Origin: Gluconacetobacter takamatsuzukensis
GTDB taxonomy: Bacteria; Pseudomonadota; Alphaproteobacteria; Acetobacterales; Acetobacteraceae
Length of the DNA: 64,000 nt
NCBI RefSeq assembly: GCF_014174275.1
Contig: NZ_JABEQK010000007.1
Location: 62,001-126,000, forward strand
Direction of reading: 5' to 3'
Both the position numbers and the translations under genes were made by a program. The notes beneath the pieces are model-generated. The model was given only the letters and a program-made list of their open reading frames with translations, was not told where the DNA came from and made no database searches. Shown here one piece after another: positions 8,494 to 17,267 of the stretch. Each line of letters opens with the position of its first letter. Within the stretch, counting starts at the first letter, position 1.

Positions 8494-9156
8494 ATGACAT
8501 CCGCCGCACTCTCCCCCGCCCGCGACCGCGCCATCCGCGCCCGTCTTTCCGCCGCCGACCCCGACCTGGCCGCCCTGGTGGCGCGCATCGGGCCCTGCGG
8601 CCTGCGCGTCGAGGCCGACCGCAGCCCCTACGAGGCCCTGGTCAACGCCATCGCCCACCAGCAGTTGCACGGCCGGGCGGCACTGGCCATCCTGGGCCGG
8701 CTGGTGGCCCTGGCAGGCGGCAGTTTCCCCACCCCCGAGGCCCTGCTGGCCCTGTCCGAGGCCGACCTGCGCGGCTGCGGCCTGTCGGGCACCAAGATCC
8801 GCGCGATCCAGGGCGTCGCCCAGGCCCGCCTCGACGGACTCGTCCCCTCAAGGCAGGACGCCGCGTCGATGACCGACGAGGACCTGATCGCCCGGCTGAC
8901 CGCCCTGCGCGGCGTGGGCCGCTGGACGGTGGAAATGCTGCTGATCTTCTCGCTCGGCCGCCCCGACGTGATGCCGGTCGACGATTTCGGCGTGCGCGAG
9001 GGCTGGCGGGCGATCAAGCGGCTGGACACCCAGCCCCGCCCCGCCGCCCTGGCGGCCATCGCCCGCGACTGGTCCCCCCACCGCTCCGCCGCCGCCTGGT
9101 ATCTCTGGCGCGCGGCCGAAGAGGCGAAGGCAACCGCCGGCCAATACGTCCGCTAA
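8494..9156 (+). CDS. alkA: DNA-3-methyladenine glycosylase II (HhH-GPD family)
   Basis: Base-excision repair glycosylase removing alkylated purines, 220 residues, consistent with short AlkA/YfjP-type enzymes lacking the E. coli N-terminal domain. Key features are AIAHQQLHGRAALAILGRL near residue 50, helix-hairpin-helix LRGVGRWTVEMLLIFSLG (about 135-152) and the GPD-loop catalytic aspartate in VMPVDDFGVREG. The start is the ATG at 8494; the upstream in-frame extension would run through the operator-like palindrome. The gene is divergent from the tonB-like gene. Confidence 0.93.
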   Translation: MTSAALSPARDRAIRARLSAADPDLAALVARIGPCGLRVEADRSPYEALVNAIAHQQLHGRAALAILGRLVALAGGSFPTPEALLALSEADLRGCGLSGTKIRAIQGVAQARLDGLVPSRQDAASMTDEDLIARLTALRGVGRWTVEMLLIFSLGRPDVMPVDDFGVREGWRAIKRLDTQPRPAALAAIARDWSPHRSAAAWYLWRAAEEAKATAGQYVR

Positions 9157-9181
9157 CTGCAAACACGGCCCGGATCGCAGA

Positions 9182-9234
9182 GCCTGACCGGAAATGCGCG
9201 TCGGATCGCCACCAGCCCACATTTCCGGTCAGGC
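9182..9234. terminator. Long inverted repeat between convergent genes, member of a dispersed repeat family
   Basis: Perfect 15-bp arms GCCTGACCGGAAATG (9182-9196) and CATTTCCGGTCAGGC (9220-9234) enclose 23 nt. It lies between the convergent alkA and hydrolase stops, so a bidirectional terminator is likely. The right half (9196-9234) matches 40542-40580 at 33 of 39 positions by hand alignment, so it belongs to a dispersed family. Confidence 0.65.
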
Positions 9235-9236
9235 GC

Positions 9237-10028
9237 TTAGTAGCGGTCCGTGAACGCTTCCAGCAGCGCCGCGAAGCGGGTGGGGTTCTCCACATGCAGC
9301 CAGTGGCCGGCATGCTCGATCAGCTCCAGATGATAGTTCGGGAACAGCCGGCGCATCACCGCATAATGCTCCCGCCGGATATAGGGCGAATTCCCCCCGG
9401 CCAGGAACAGGGTCGGGCCGGGATAGGTATAGCCCTCGGGGATATACGGCCAGCTCTCGATATTGGTCATCGACGCCACGATATCCTTCAGCCCGATCAC
9501 CCAGCCCGGATTCTCGCCCAGCCGGATATTCTGCAGCATCAGCGCCCGCACGTCGGCATTGGGGATCTCCGGCAGCAACAGCGCATCGGCTTCGGCCCGG
9601 TTCAGATAATGCGGAAACCGCACCCGCAGCATCTGCTCGCCCAGCGAGAACTGCCCGTGCCCGGTGCGGGCGGGCGGAATATCGGCCACCACCAGGCTGT
9701 GCACCATCCCCGGCCGGGTCAGGGCCAGCGTCATCGCCACCTTGCCGCCCATGGAATGGCCCACCAGCGTCGCCGGCAGCGCCCCATGATGGGCCAGCGT
9801 GTCCAGCAGGTCGCCCGCCATGGTGTTGTAGTCCATGGGGCCGTGCGGGCTGTCGCCATGGTTGCGCAGGTCGATCGCCAGCGTCCGCCGGGTGCGCGCC
9901 AGCCGGCGCTGGAAAAAGCCCAGGTTCCGCGCCCGCCCGAACAGGCCGTGCAGCAGCACGATGGGCGGACGGGCGGCGGATGCGTCCGGCGGAATCTCCG
10001 GGCCGCGCGCAATGACGTTCAGCAGCAC
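9237..10028 (-). CDS. Alpha/beta-fold hydrolase, YbfF-like esterase
   Basis: 263-residue cytoplasmic serine hydrolase. The oxyanion segment PIVLLHGLFGRARNLGFF (residues 22-39), nucleophile elbow GHSMGGK (Ser about 98), a helical cap, and the C-terminal His in HAGHWLHVENP are all present. The LRNHG-D segment and overall size resemble the YbfF/ABHD11 esterase group. The physiological ester is unknown. It lies downstream of the quinone oxidoreductase on the same strand, separated by a strong palindrome. Confidence 0.88.
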   Translation of the reverse strand: MLLNVIARGPEIPPDASAARPPIVLLHGLFGRARNLGFFQRRLARTRRTLAIDLRNHGDSPHGPMDYNTMAGDLLDTLAHHGALPATLVGHSMGGKVAMTLALTRPGMVHSLVVADIPPARTGHGQFSLGEQMLRVRFPHYLNRAEADALLLPEIPNADVRALMLQNIRLGENPGWVIGLKDIVASMTNIESWPYIPEGYTYPGPTLFLAGGNSPYIRREHYAVMRRLFPNYHLELIEHAGHWLHVENPTRFAALLEAFTDRY

Positions 10029-10068
10029 GATGGCATTGTCCTTACCTTCTTCTGTGCACGATTCAGTC

Positions 10069-10130
10069 AGAGGCTGTTTCGACAGTCCCGCCGTCAGGCC
10101 ACCGCCGGCGGGACTGTCGAAACAGCCTCT
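10069..10130. repeat. Perfect 25-bp inverted repeat (strong hairpin)
   Basis: Arms of 25 bp at 10069-10093 and 10106-10130 are exact reverse complements with a 12-nt loop. The element lies between the quinone oxidoreductase stop and the start of the downstream hydrolase, 40 bp from each. No U-tract flanks it on either strand. It could be a transcript-processing or termination hairpin, or a palindromic intergenic repeat. Confidence 0.75.
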
Positions 10131-10172
10131 CCGTCCGGACGCGCCCGGACCGGGTCCGACGATGTTATAACA

Positions 10173-11189
10173 CTAACGCAGGTCGAGCACGATCTTGCCG
10201 GAATGGCTGCCCGATTCCATCAGCTTATGGGCTTCCACAACCTCGGCAAGCGGAAAGGTCGCGTGGATCAGCGGCGCGATGGTCCCGTCCGACAGAAGCG
10301 GCCACAGCGCCGCGCGCAGCCCCTCGGCCACCCGGGCCTTGTACGCGCCGTCGCGTGGGCGCAGCGTGGTCCCGGCCACCGTCAGGTGCCGGGTCAGGAT
10401 GCGCCCAACCCCCACCTCCTGCGCCTTGGCCCCCCCTTGCAGCGCGATGATCACCAGCCGCCCGCCCGGCGCCAGGCAGCGCAGGTTGCGGTCCAGATAC
10501 GGGCCGCCGATCACGTCCAGCACCACATCCACCCCCCGCCGCCCGGTCAGCTCGTCGACCCGCGCGACGAAATCCTCCTCCCGGTAGTCGATCGCGGCCT
10601 CGGCCCCCAGTTTCAGGCACAGCGCCGCCTTCTCGGCCGACCCCACGGTCACGTAGGGCACCGCCCCCAGCGCCCGCACGGTCTGGATCGCGGCGGTGCC
10701 GATTCCCCCGGCGCCGCCATGGATCAGCACCCGCTCGCCGGCCGCGACATGCGCGGTCATCACCAGGTTCGACCAGACGGTAAAGAAGGTCTCGGGCAGG
10801 GCGGCGGCCCGGATGGCGTCGAACCCGTTCGGCCAGGGCAGGCACTGCGCGGCGGGCACGGCGCAATATTCGGCATAGCCCCCGCCATTGGCCAGCGCGC
10901 AGACCGGCGTGCCGACCGCCGGCCACTCCGGCGCGTCCGGCCCCTTCGCCACCACCGCGCCGGCAATCTCCAGCCCCAGCAGCGGGCTCGCCCCCGGCGG
11001 CGGCGGATACAGGCCCTTGCGCTGCATCAGGTCGGGCCGGTTTACCCCCGCTGCCTGCACCCGCACCAGCACCTCGCCCGGCCCGGGCACGGGCAGGGGG
11101 ATGTCGGCCAGGCTCATCGACTCGGGCGCGCCGGGCTCGCGCACGATCACGGCGCGCATGGTGGGGGGCAGGGCAGGGGACACGGGCAT
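10173..11189 (-). CDS. NAD(P)H-quinone oxidoreductase, zinc-independent MDR family (PIG3-like)
   Basis: 338-residue medium-chain dehydrogenase/reductase of the quinone oxidoreductase class that reduces quinones with NADPH in the cytosol. Visible are PGPGEVLVRVQAAGVNRPDL, the substrate-domain YPPPPGASPLLGLEIAG (PIG3/TIP53I3-like signature), the dinucleotide motif HGGAGGIGTAAIQ and TVGSAEKAALCLKLGA. Structural-zinc cysteines are absent, as expected for this branch. An alternative start is MRAVIV 10 codons in. It diverges from the ClC channel gene across 152 bp. Confidence 0.9.
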   Translation of the reverse strand: MPVSPALPPTMRAVIVREPGAPESMSLADIPLPVPGPGEVLVRVQAAGVNRPDLMQRKGLYPPPPGASPLLGLEIAGAVVAKGPDAPEWPAVGTPVCALANGGGYAEYCAVPAAQCLPWPNGFDAIRAAALPETFFTVWSNLVMTAHVAAGERVLIHGGAGGIGTAAIQTVRALGAVPYVTVGSAEKAALCLKLGAEAAIDYREEDFVARVDELTGRRGVDVVLDVIGGPYLDRNLRCLAPGGRLVIIALQGGAKAQEVGVGRILTRHLTVAGTTLRPRDGAYKARVAEGLRAALWPLLSDGTIAPLIHATFPLAEVVEAHKLMESGSHSGKIVLDLR

Positions 11190-11341
11190 TTCTCCGCGAT
11201 CGGGGACCGCAAGGGTGACGGGGCGGTATGGTAAGGCGGAATTCCGGTTGATCCGACAGGCGCATCACTTCAAATAGTCGCTACGGGCGCCCCGGTGCCG
11301 CACATGGCCGGCGGCCGGCCGCCGCGCGAAAGTGACCTGCC

Positions 11342-13192
11342 GTGCCGTCCTCCACTCTCGGCCTGCTGAACCATCTGCGCCGCCATCGCGGCGCCTTCCT
11401 GCCCCAGGAAGGGGCAGAGGGCAGCGTGCGCGAAGACCGTGTGCCCTACGTCCCCCGCCTGCTGCGCGCCCTGGTCCGCGCGGACGAGCTGTGGCTGGTG
11501 GTGCTGGCCGCCTGCGTCGGCTGCGGCGCGGGCCTGCTGGTCAGCATCATGAACCACGCCACCCTGCTGGCCCACCGCGTGCTGTTCGCCGCCCCCGGCG
11601 AGGGCCGCATCTCCGGGCTGGCCGCCATCATCCCCCTGCGCGCGATCCTGGTGCCGACCCTGGGCGGGCTGCTCTTCGGCGTGCTGGGCGTCTTCATCGC
11701 CCGCTGGCTCCCCGGCCGCCCGGTCGACCCGATCGAGGCCAACGCCCTGCATGGCGGCCGCATGTCGATGCGCGACAGCGCGATCGTCGCCCTCCAGACC
11801 GTCCTCTCCAACGCCGTGGGCGCCTCGGTGGGGCTCGAGGCCGGGTTCACCCAGATCGGCGCCGCCACCGGCTCACGCCTGGGCCGCATGTTCCGCGTCC
11901 GGCGCGAGGATCTGCGCCTGCTGGTCGGCTGCGGCGCGGCCGGCGCCATCGGGGCGGCGTTCGACGCCCCGCTGGCCGGCGCGTTCTATGCGTTCGAACT
12001 GGTGATCGGCACCTATTCGCTGGCCAACCTGGCCCCGGTCGCCGCCGCCTCGGTCTGCGCCATCGGCGTCACGCGCCTGCTGCACAGCGCGGCCCCCGGC
12101 GTCAGCGTGGTCCTGCCTGCCGAATTGCGGGTCGACGACTACCTGCCCATCGCCACGCTCGGGATCGTGGCCGCCCTGCTGGGCGTGGGGCTGATGTATT
12201 GCGTGACGCTGGCCGAAACCCTGTTCCGCCGTTCCGGCCTGCCGGTCTGGATGCGCCCGGCCGTCGGCGGGCTGGTGGTGGGCCTGCTGGCGCTGGCCTC
12301 GCCCACCGTCATGTCCTCGGGCCACTGGGCGATGCGCATCGCGCTCGAACATGACTACCCCACCGGCTGGGTCCTGGCCCTGCTGGCGATGAAGGCGCTG
12401 GCCTCCTCGGTCTCGATCGGCTCCGGCTTTCGCGGCGGCCTGTTCTTCGCCTCGCTCTATCTGGGCGTCCTCACCGGGGCGGCCTTCGGCGGCGGCCTGG
12501 CCCTGATCTCGGCTACCCCCCTTTCGGCCGAGCTCTGCGCCCTGGTGGGCATGAGCGCCATGGCCGTCGCGGTGGTGGGCGCGCCCATGACCATGGTGTT
12601 CCTGGCGCTGGAAATGACGGGCAGCCTGCCGCTGACCGCCGCCGTGCTGGTCGCCTCGGTCATCGCCAGCCTGACGGTGCGCCGCACCTTCGGCTACTCC
12701 TTCGCCACCTGGCGCTTCCACCTGCGCGGGGAATCGATCCGCTCGGCCGTCGATGTCGGCTGGATCCGCACCCTGACGGTCGGGCGCATGATGCGCCACG
12801 ACGTCAAGGCCCTGTGCCAGGACACGACGGTCCAGGCCGCCCGCCGGGCCTTTCCATTGGGCTCGGCCCAACGGCTCGTGCTGGTCGACCAGTCCGGCCG
12901 CTATGTCGGGCTGGTGCTGGTGCCGGACCTGTACGTGGATACCGCCCTGCCGGAGGAAACCCTGTCCCGCTTCGCCCAGTATCGCGACCAGATGCTGGTG
13001 CCGCAGATGAACCTGCGCGACGCCATCACCCGCTTCGCACAGGCCGAAAGCGACGCGCTGGTGGTGGTGGATAGCGCGGAAGGGCGGCAGGTGCGCGGAA
13101 TGCTGACCGAGCAGCATGCGCTGCGCCGGTATAGCGAGGAACTGGATAGGTCCCGGCGCGAGCTGGCGGGGGAAGGACGGCCGAGGGTTTGA
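11342..13192 (+). CDS. Divergent ClC-family anion channel/transporter with CBS domains
   Basis: 616-residue inner-membrane ClC protein with about 10-11 hydrophobic segments (residues about 40-450) and a cytoplasmic C-terminal CBS-pair region (from about residue 480, GRYVGLVLVPDLY and VRGMLTEQHALRRYSEEL). The gating glutamate region reads SVGLEAGFTQIGAATG, where the canonical form is GREGPTVQIG. The GSGIP selectivity element is replaced by VDPIEANAL, and the GxFxP loop reads GGLFFAS. The fold is clear, but ion selectivity may differ from classical chloride/proton exchangers. The start is a GTG at 11342 without a strong ribosome site and is tentative. Confidence 0.82.
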   Translation: MPSSTLGLLNHLRRHRGAFLPQEGAEGSVREDRVPYVPRLLRALVRADELWLVVLAACVGCGAGLLVSIMNHATLLAHRVLFAAPGEGRISGLAAIIPLRAILVPTLGGLLFGVLGVFIARWLPGRPVDPIEANALHGGRMSMRDSAIVALQTVLSNAVGASVGLEAGFTQIGAATGSRLGRMFRVRREDLRLLVGCGAAGAIGAAFDAPLAGAFYAFELVIGTYSLANLAPVAAASVCAIGVTRLLHSAAPGVSVVLPAELRVDDYLPIATLGIVAALLGVGLMYCVTLAETLFRRSGLPVWMRPAVGGLVVGLLALASPTVMSSGHWAMRIALEHDYPTGWVLALLAMKALASSVSIGSGFRGGLFFASLYLGVLTGAAFGGGLALISATPLSAELCALVGMSAMAVAVVGAPMTMVFLALEMTGSLPLTAAVLVASVIASLTVRRTFGYSFATWRFHLRGESIRSAVDVGWIRTLTVGRMMRHDVKALCQDTTVQAARRAFPLGSAQRLVLVDQSGRYVGLVLVPDLYVDTALPEETLSRFAQYRDQMLVPQMNLRDAITRFAQAESDALVVVDSAEGRQVRGMLTEQHALRRYSEELDRSRRELAGEGRPRV

Positions 13193-13294
13193 AGCAAAAA
13201 GACTTTGATTCGCTCGGGGAGCCGCGGAACGTGCAAGCACAAAACTCCTGAACGGATCAGAAGTTTTTTTGGTTCTTTTTTTCAAAAAAAGAAC
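13191..13294 (-). repeat. Convergent-gene repeat element, copy A (inverted)
   Basis: First of three copies of an intergenic element (others at 37484-37606 and 44600-44721). On the minus strand it begins with the hairpin GTTCTTTTTTT/AAAAAAAGAAC (13272-13294), then CCAAAAAAACTTCTGAT, a CGTTCAGG-type arm and GTCTTTTTGCTTC. It fills the gap between the converging ClC and glnA genes, and its T-runs on both strands suit a bidirectional intrinsic terminator. Confidence 0.8.
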
Positions 13295-13343
13295 GCCGGA
13301 CCCTTTCGGACCCGGCGCTCCTTTCCTCCAATCCCGAACGGGA

Positions 13344-14804
13344 TCAGACGGAGTAGTACATCTCGAACTCGACCGGGTGCGGCGTGTGCTCGAACGTGAA
13401 CACTTCCTGCCACTTCAGGTCGATATAGCTCTCGATCTGGTCCTTGGTGAACACGCCGCCGGCGAGCAGGAACTCATGGTCGGCGGCCAGGGCCTCCAGC
13501 GCCTCGCGCAGCGACCCGCAGACGGTCGGGATCTGCTTCAGCTCGTCGGGCGGCAGGTCGTACAGATCCTTGTCCATGGCGTCGCCCGGGTGGATCTTGT
13601 TCTTGATACCGTCCAGGCCGGCCATCAGCATGGCGGCGAAGGCCAGGTAGGGGTTGGCGGTCGGGTCGGGGAACCGCACCTCGACGCGCTTGGCCTTGGG
13701 GCTGGTCGCGTAGGGGATACGGCACGAGGCCGAGCGGTTGCGTGCCGAATAGGCCAGCAGCACCGGCGCCTCGAAGCCCGGGATCAGGCGCTTGTAGGAG
13801 TTGGTGGAGGGGTTGGTGAAGGCGTTCAGCGCCTTGGCATGCTTGATGATGCCGCCGATATAGTACAGCGCCTGGTCCGACAGGTCGGCATAGCCGTTGC
13901 CGGCGAAGACGGGCTTGCCGCCCTTCCAGATCGACTGGTGCACATGCATGCCCGACCCGTTGTCGCCATAGATCGGCTTGGGCATGAAGGTCGCGGACTT
14001 GCCGTAGGAATGCGCGACATTGTGCACGCAGTATTTGTAGATCTGCATGAAGTCGGCGGATTCGACCAGGGTGCTGAACTTCGTGCCCAGCTCGTGCTGC
14101 GACTGCGCGACCTCGTGGTGGTGCTTTTCGATCGGCAGGCCCATCTCGCCCATCGTGGTCAGCATCTCGGCGCGCAGGTCGGACTCGCTGTCCACCGGCG
14201 GCACGGGGAAATAGCCGCCCTTGACGCCGGGGCGATGGCCCATATTGCCTTCCGGGTAGTCCTTCAGCGACGCGCCGGGGCCTTCGATGCTGTCGAGCTG
14301 ATAGATGCCGAAATTCGGGCCGGTGCCGAACTTGACGTTGTCGAAGATGAAGAATTCGGCTTCCGGACCGAAGAAGGCGGTATCGCCCAGGCCGGTCGAC
14401 TTCAGGTACGCCTCGGCCAGCTTGGCGGTGGAGCGCGGGTCGCGGTTATAGAACTGGCCGGTCGAGGGCTCGATGATGTCGCAGATCAGGATCAGCTGCG
14501 GCTTGGCCGAGAACGGGTCCATCACGGCCGTCGTCGGGTCGGGCAGCAGGACCATGTCGCTCTCGTTGATGGCCTTCCAGCCGCCGATCGACGAGCCGTC
14601 GAACATGAAGCCGTCGCGGAACGTGTCCTGCTCGATGGTCGAGACATGCTGGCAGGTATGGTGCCACTTGCCGCGCGGATCGGTGAAGCGCAGGTCCACC
14701 AGCTCCACGGAATGTTCCTGGATCAGGCTGAAGACCTTGGCGACAGCCTCAGCGGAAGGGGACGGAAGGGTGGTCGGAGCTGAACTCTGGGCTTTCTTCG
14801 CCAT
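13344..14804 (-). CDS. glnA: Glutamine synthetase type I
   Basis: Condenses glutamate and ammonia to glutamine, the central ammonium-assimilation step; a cytoplasmic dodecamer. 486 residues, about 17 longer at the N-terminus than E. coli GlnA ([19 protein letters not shown] is extra). Family signatures are [35 protein letters not shown], the ATP-binding region [20 protein letters not shown], and the adenylylation-site tyrosine in [10 protein letters not shown]. The start at 14804 has AGG spaced upstream; a start at 14837 is less likely. It follows glnB on the same strand. Confidence 0.98.
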   Translation of the reverse strand: MAKKAQSSAPTTLPSPSAEAVAKVFSLIQEHSVELVDLRFTDPRGKWHHTCQHVSTIEQDTFRDGFMFDGSSIGGWKAINESDMVLLPDPTTAVMDPFSAKPQLILICDIIEPSTGQFYNRDPRSTAKLAEAYLKSTGLGDTAFFGPEAEFFIFDNVKFGTGPNFGIYQLDSIEGPGASLKDYPEGNMGHRPGVKGGYFPVPPVDSESDLRAEMLTTMGEMGLPIEKHHHEVAQSQHELGTKFSTLVESADFMQIYKYCVHNVAHSYGKSATFMPKPIYGDNGSGMHVHQSIWKGGKPVFAGNGYADLSDQALYYIGGIIKHAKALNAFTNPSTNSYKRLIPGFEAPVLLAYSARNRSASCRIPYATSPKAKRVEVRFPDPTANPYLAFAAMLMAGLDGIKNKIHPGDAMDKDLYDLPPDELKQIPTVCGSLREALEALAADHEFLLAGGVFTKDQIESYIDLKWQEVFTFEHTPHPVEFEMYYSV

Positions 14805-14904
14805 CGATATACCTGCCTTGAACTGAAGGTGCCGCATGACACGGCAGTGGAACGGTTACGAAACTAGGGGCCCGTTGTCGATAGGATGACAGGGCCCGCC
14901 ATCG

Positions 14905-14925
14905 CCCGCGGCGCGGCGCCGCGGG
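14905..14925 (-). other. Hairpin in the glnB-glnA intergenic region
   Basis: CCCGCGGCG/CGCCGCGGG, a perfect 9-bp stem with 3-nt loop, lies in the 142-bp gap between glnB and glnA. It could attenuate read-through from glnB or mark processing; no U-tract follows. Confidence 0.4.
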
Positions 14926-14946
14926 GACGGGATGGGGTGCGGGGGG

Positions 14947-15504
<558 letters not shown>

Positions 15505-15506
15505 TC

Positions 15507-16679
15507 ATGAAACCGTTGAACAGCATGCTGTCCGGCCTGCCGACGACCATCTTCACCGTGATGTCCGCCCTGGCCGTGCGGCATGGCGCGATCAATCTCG
15601 GCCAGGGCTTCCCCGATACCGAGGGCCCGGCCGACCTGGTCGAGGCCGCCGCCGCCGCCCTGCGCGATGGCCGCAACCAGTATCCCCCGCTCACGGGCGT
15701 CCCCGAACTGCGCGAGGCCGTGGCCCGTTCCAACGCGCGTTTCCATAACCTCACGGTCGACCCGGCCAGCGAGGTCATCGTCACCTCCGGCGCCACCGAG
15801 GCCCTGGCGGCCTCCCTGATGGCCCTGGTCGACCCGGGCGACGAGGTCGTGGTGCTGGAACCGCTCTACGACACCTACGTGCCGATGATCCGCGCCCTGG
15901 GCGCGATCCCCCGCCCGGTGCGGCTGACACCCCCCGACTGGTCGCTGCCCCGCGCGGAGCTGGCGGCGGCCTTCGGGCCGCGCACCAAGGCGATCATGCT
16001 CAATTCGCCGATGAACCCGACGGGCAAGGTCTTCACGCCCGACGAACTGGCGATCATCGCCGACCTGCTCGCCCGCCACGACGCCTATGCGATCTGCGAC
16101 GAGGTGTACGAGCATCTGACCTTCGGCGCCCGCCACATCCCGCTGATGACCCTGCCGGGCATGCGCGACCGCTGCGTGCGGATCGGCAGCGCGGGCAAGA
16201 GCTTCTCGCTGACCGGGTGGAAGGTCGGCTACGTCACCGCGCCCGCCGCCATCGCGGCCTGTGTCGCCAAGGCCCACCAGCTCCTCACCTTCACCACCGC
16301 CCCCAACCTGCAACGCGCGGTGGCCGTGGGGCTGGACAAGGACACGGATTATTTCGCCACGCTGGCCTCCGACATGCAGGCCAGGCGCGACCTGCTGTCC
16401 AACGGGCTGCGCGCGGTCGGGTTCGACGTCCTGCCCTGCGACGGCAGCTATTTCGTGGTGGCCGACATCCGTCCCACCGGCTTTACGGGCGACGACATGG
16501 CCTTCTGCCATGCGATGACCGAGCATTGCCGCGTGACGGCCATCCCCGTCTCGGCCTTCTACACCACGCCCGACGCCCCGACCCACCTGGTCCGATTCGC
16601 CTTCTGCAAGCAGGAACCGGTGCTGGTCGAAGCCATCGCCCGCCTGCGCGCCGGCCTGCCCGATCTGCGGGGCGCATAG
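15507..16679 (+). CDS. PLP-dependent class I aminotransferase
   Basis: 390-residue fold-type I aminotransferase resembling methionine/kynurenine aminotransferases (YbdL-like) that move amino groups from amino acids to 2-oxo acids. Visible are INLGQGFPDTEGP near the N-terminus, TSGATEALAASLMALVDPGD, NSPMNPTGKVFTPDEL, CDEVYEHLTFG with the PLP-ring aspartate, and the Schiff-base lysine in GSAGKSFSLTGWKVGY. It is divergent from glnB across 221 bp. Substrate preference cannot be fixed from motifs alone. Confidence 0.93.
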   Translation: MKPLNSMLSGLPTTIFTVMSALAVRHGAINLGQGFPDTEGPADLVEAAAAALRDGRNQYPPLTGVPELREAVARSNARFHNLTVDPASEVIVTSGATEALAASLMALVDPGDEVVVLEPLYDTYVPMIRALGAIPRPVRLTPPDWSLPRAELAAAFGPRTKAIMLNSPMNPTGKVFTPDELAIIADLLARHDAYAICDEVYEHLTFGARHIPLMTLPGMRDRCVRIGSAGKSFSLTGWKVGYVTAPAAIAACVAKAHQLLTFTTAPNLQRAVAVGLDKDTDYFATLASDMQARRDLLSNGLRAVGFDVLPCDGSYFVVADIRPTGFTGDDMAFCHAMTEHCRVTAIPVSAFYTTPDAPTHLVRFAFCKQEPVLVEAIARLRAGLPDLRGA

Positions 16680-16774
16680 CGCCCCCGCACCCGGGCGGCA
16701 GGATTTTTTCCTGCCGACATGCACGCTGGACGATTGACGGGCGGGAATCACTTCTCTACATCACAGCCCGCTGT

Positions 16775-16851
16775 GGCGGACGTAGCTCAGCTGGTAGAGC
16801 GCCGGTTTGTGGTACCGGTGGTCGCGGGTTCGAGTCCCGTCGTTCGCCCCA
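16775..16851 (+). tRNA. tRNA-His (anticodon GTG)
   Basis: A cloverleaf can be folded. The acceptor GCGGACG (16776-16782) pairs with CGTTCGC (16841-16847), with one G-U pair. The extra G at -1 (16775) faces discriminator C (16848), diagnostic of tRNA-His. D-arm TAGCTCAGCTGGTAGAGC, anticodon loop TTTGTGGT giving GTG, T-arm GCGGGTTCGAGTCCCGT. CCA is encoded (16849-16851). Confidence 0.97.
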
Positions 16852-16938
16852 CCAGCACAAAGTGAATATACATATTCACTTGCACCACCTGAAATCCCGA
16901 ACGCATCATTTCCAAAGCGTCGCGACACAGGTCTGGCC

Positions 16939-17202
16939 ATGATCCAGAAAATCTCGAATCACCATGTCATCCCTGCCGATCCTGCGGACCCGGCAGATTT
17001 CGCCGTCACCGCGGAAGCAATGGACCGTGGGCAGCGTGCCCGCCTCATCCGCAAGACCCGGACGGACCTGGGCCTGTCGCAGGCCGAGTTCGCCGGCGGG
17101 TTCCAGGTTCCCGTGGGCACCCTGCGCGCCTGGGAACAGGCCCGGGCAACAGCCCCCGATTGCGCCATCGCCCATGCGCGGACAATCGCGCCCACGCCCT
17201 GA
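16939..17202 (+). CDS. Short helix-turn-helix protein, HigA/antitoxin-like, possibly a remnant
   Basis: 87-residue protein with an XRE-type HTH: RARLIRKTRTDLGLSQAEFA then GFQVPVGTLRAWEQ, the pattern of HigA/BrnA-like antitoxins and small repressors. Family members usually continue with a further helix after the WEQ motif; here the reading frame ends soon after in TIAPTP. No toxin gene lies upstream (the 87 bp before it follow tRNA-His) or downstream (convergent unrelated gene). It may be an orphan antitoxin left by an element once inserted at the tRNA. ATG at 16939; no strong ribosome site. Confidence 0.6.
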   Translation: MIQKISNHHVIPADPADPADFAVTAEAMDRGQRARLIRKTRTDLGLSQAEFAGGFQVPVGTLRAWEQARATAPDCAIAHARTIAPTP

Positions 17203-17214
17203 CTGAATCGGGGT

Positions 17215-17256
17215 CAAGGGGTCCAGACCCCTTGCGGGTCGAGGGCAGCGCCCTCG
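17215..17256. terminator. Double hairpin between convergent genes
   Basis: CAAGGGGTC/GACCCCTTG (9-bp stem, 2-nt loop, 17215-17234) is followed by CGAGGGC/GCCCTCG (7-bp stem, 17240-17256). Placed between the converging HTH gene and the NAD-binding protein gene, it probably terminates both directions. Confidence 0.65.
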
Positions 17257-17267
17257 CCTTCTCCCAC

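Noticed and set aside
10069-10130. Insertion-sequence ends
   Set aside because: Only 12 nt lie between the arms, no transposase and no target duplication seen.
8448-11234. 928-codon plus-strand frame
   Set aside because: Runs through alkA out of frame and antisense to two recognisable genes; arginine/proline/histidine-rich artefact.
13269-14783. 504-codon frame antisense to glnA
   Set aside because: Shadow of glnA; valine/glycine/arginine/histidine-rich without any domain.
16775-16851. Integrated element with a duplicated tRNA 3' end
   Set aside because: No second copy of the tRNA-His 3' terminus was found in the next several kilobases.
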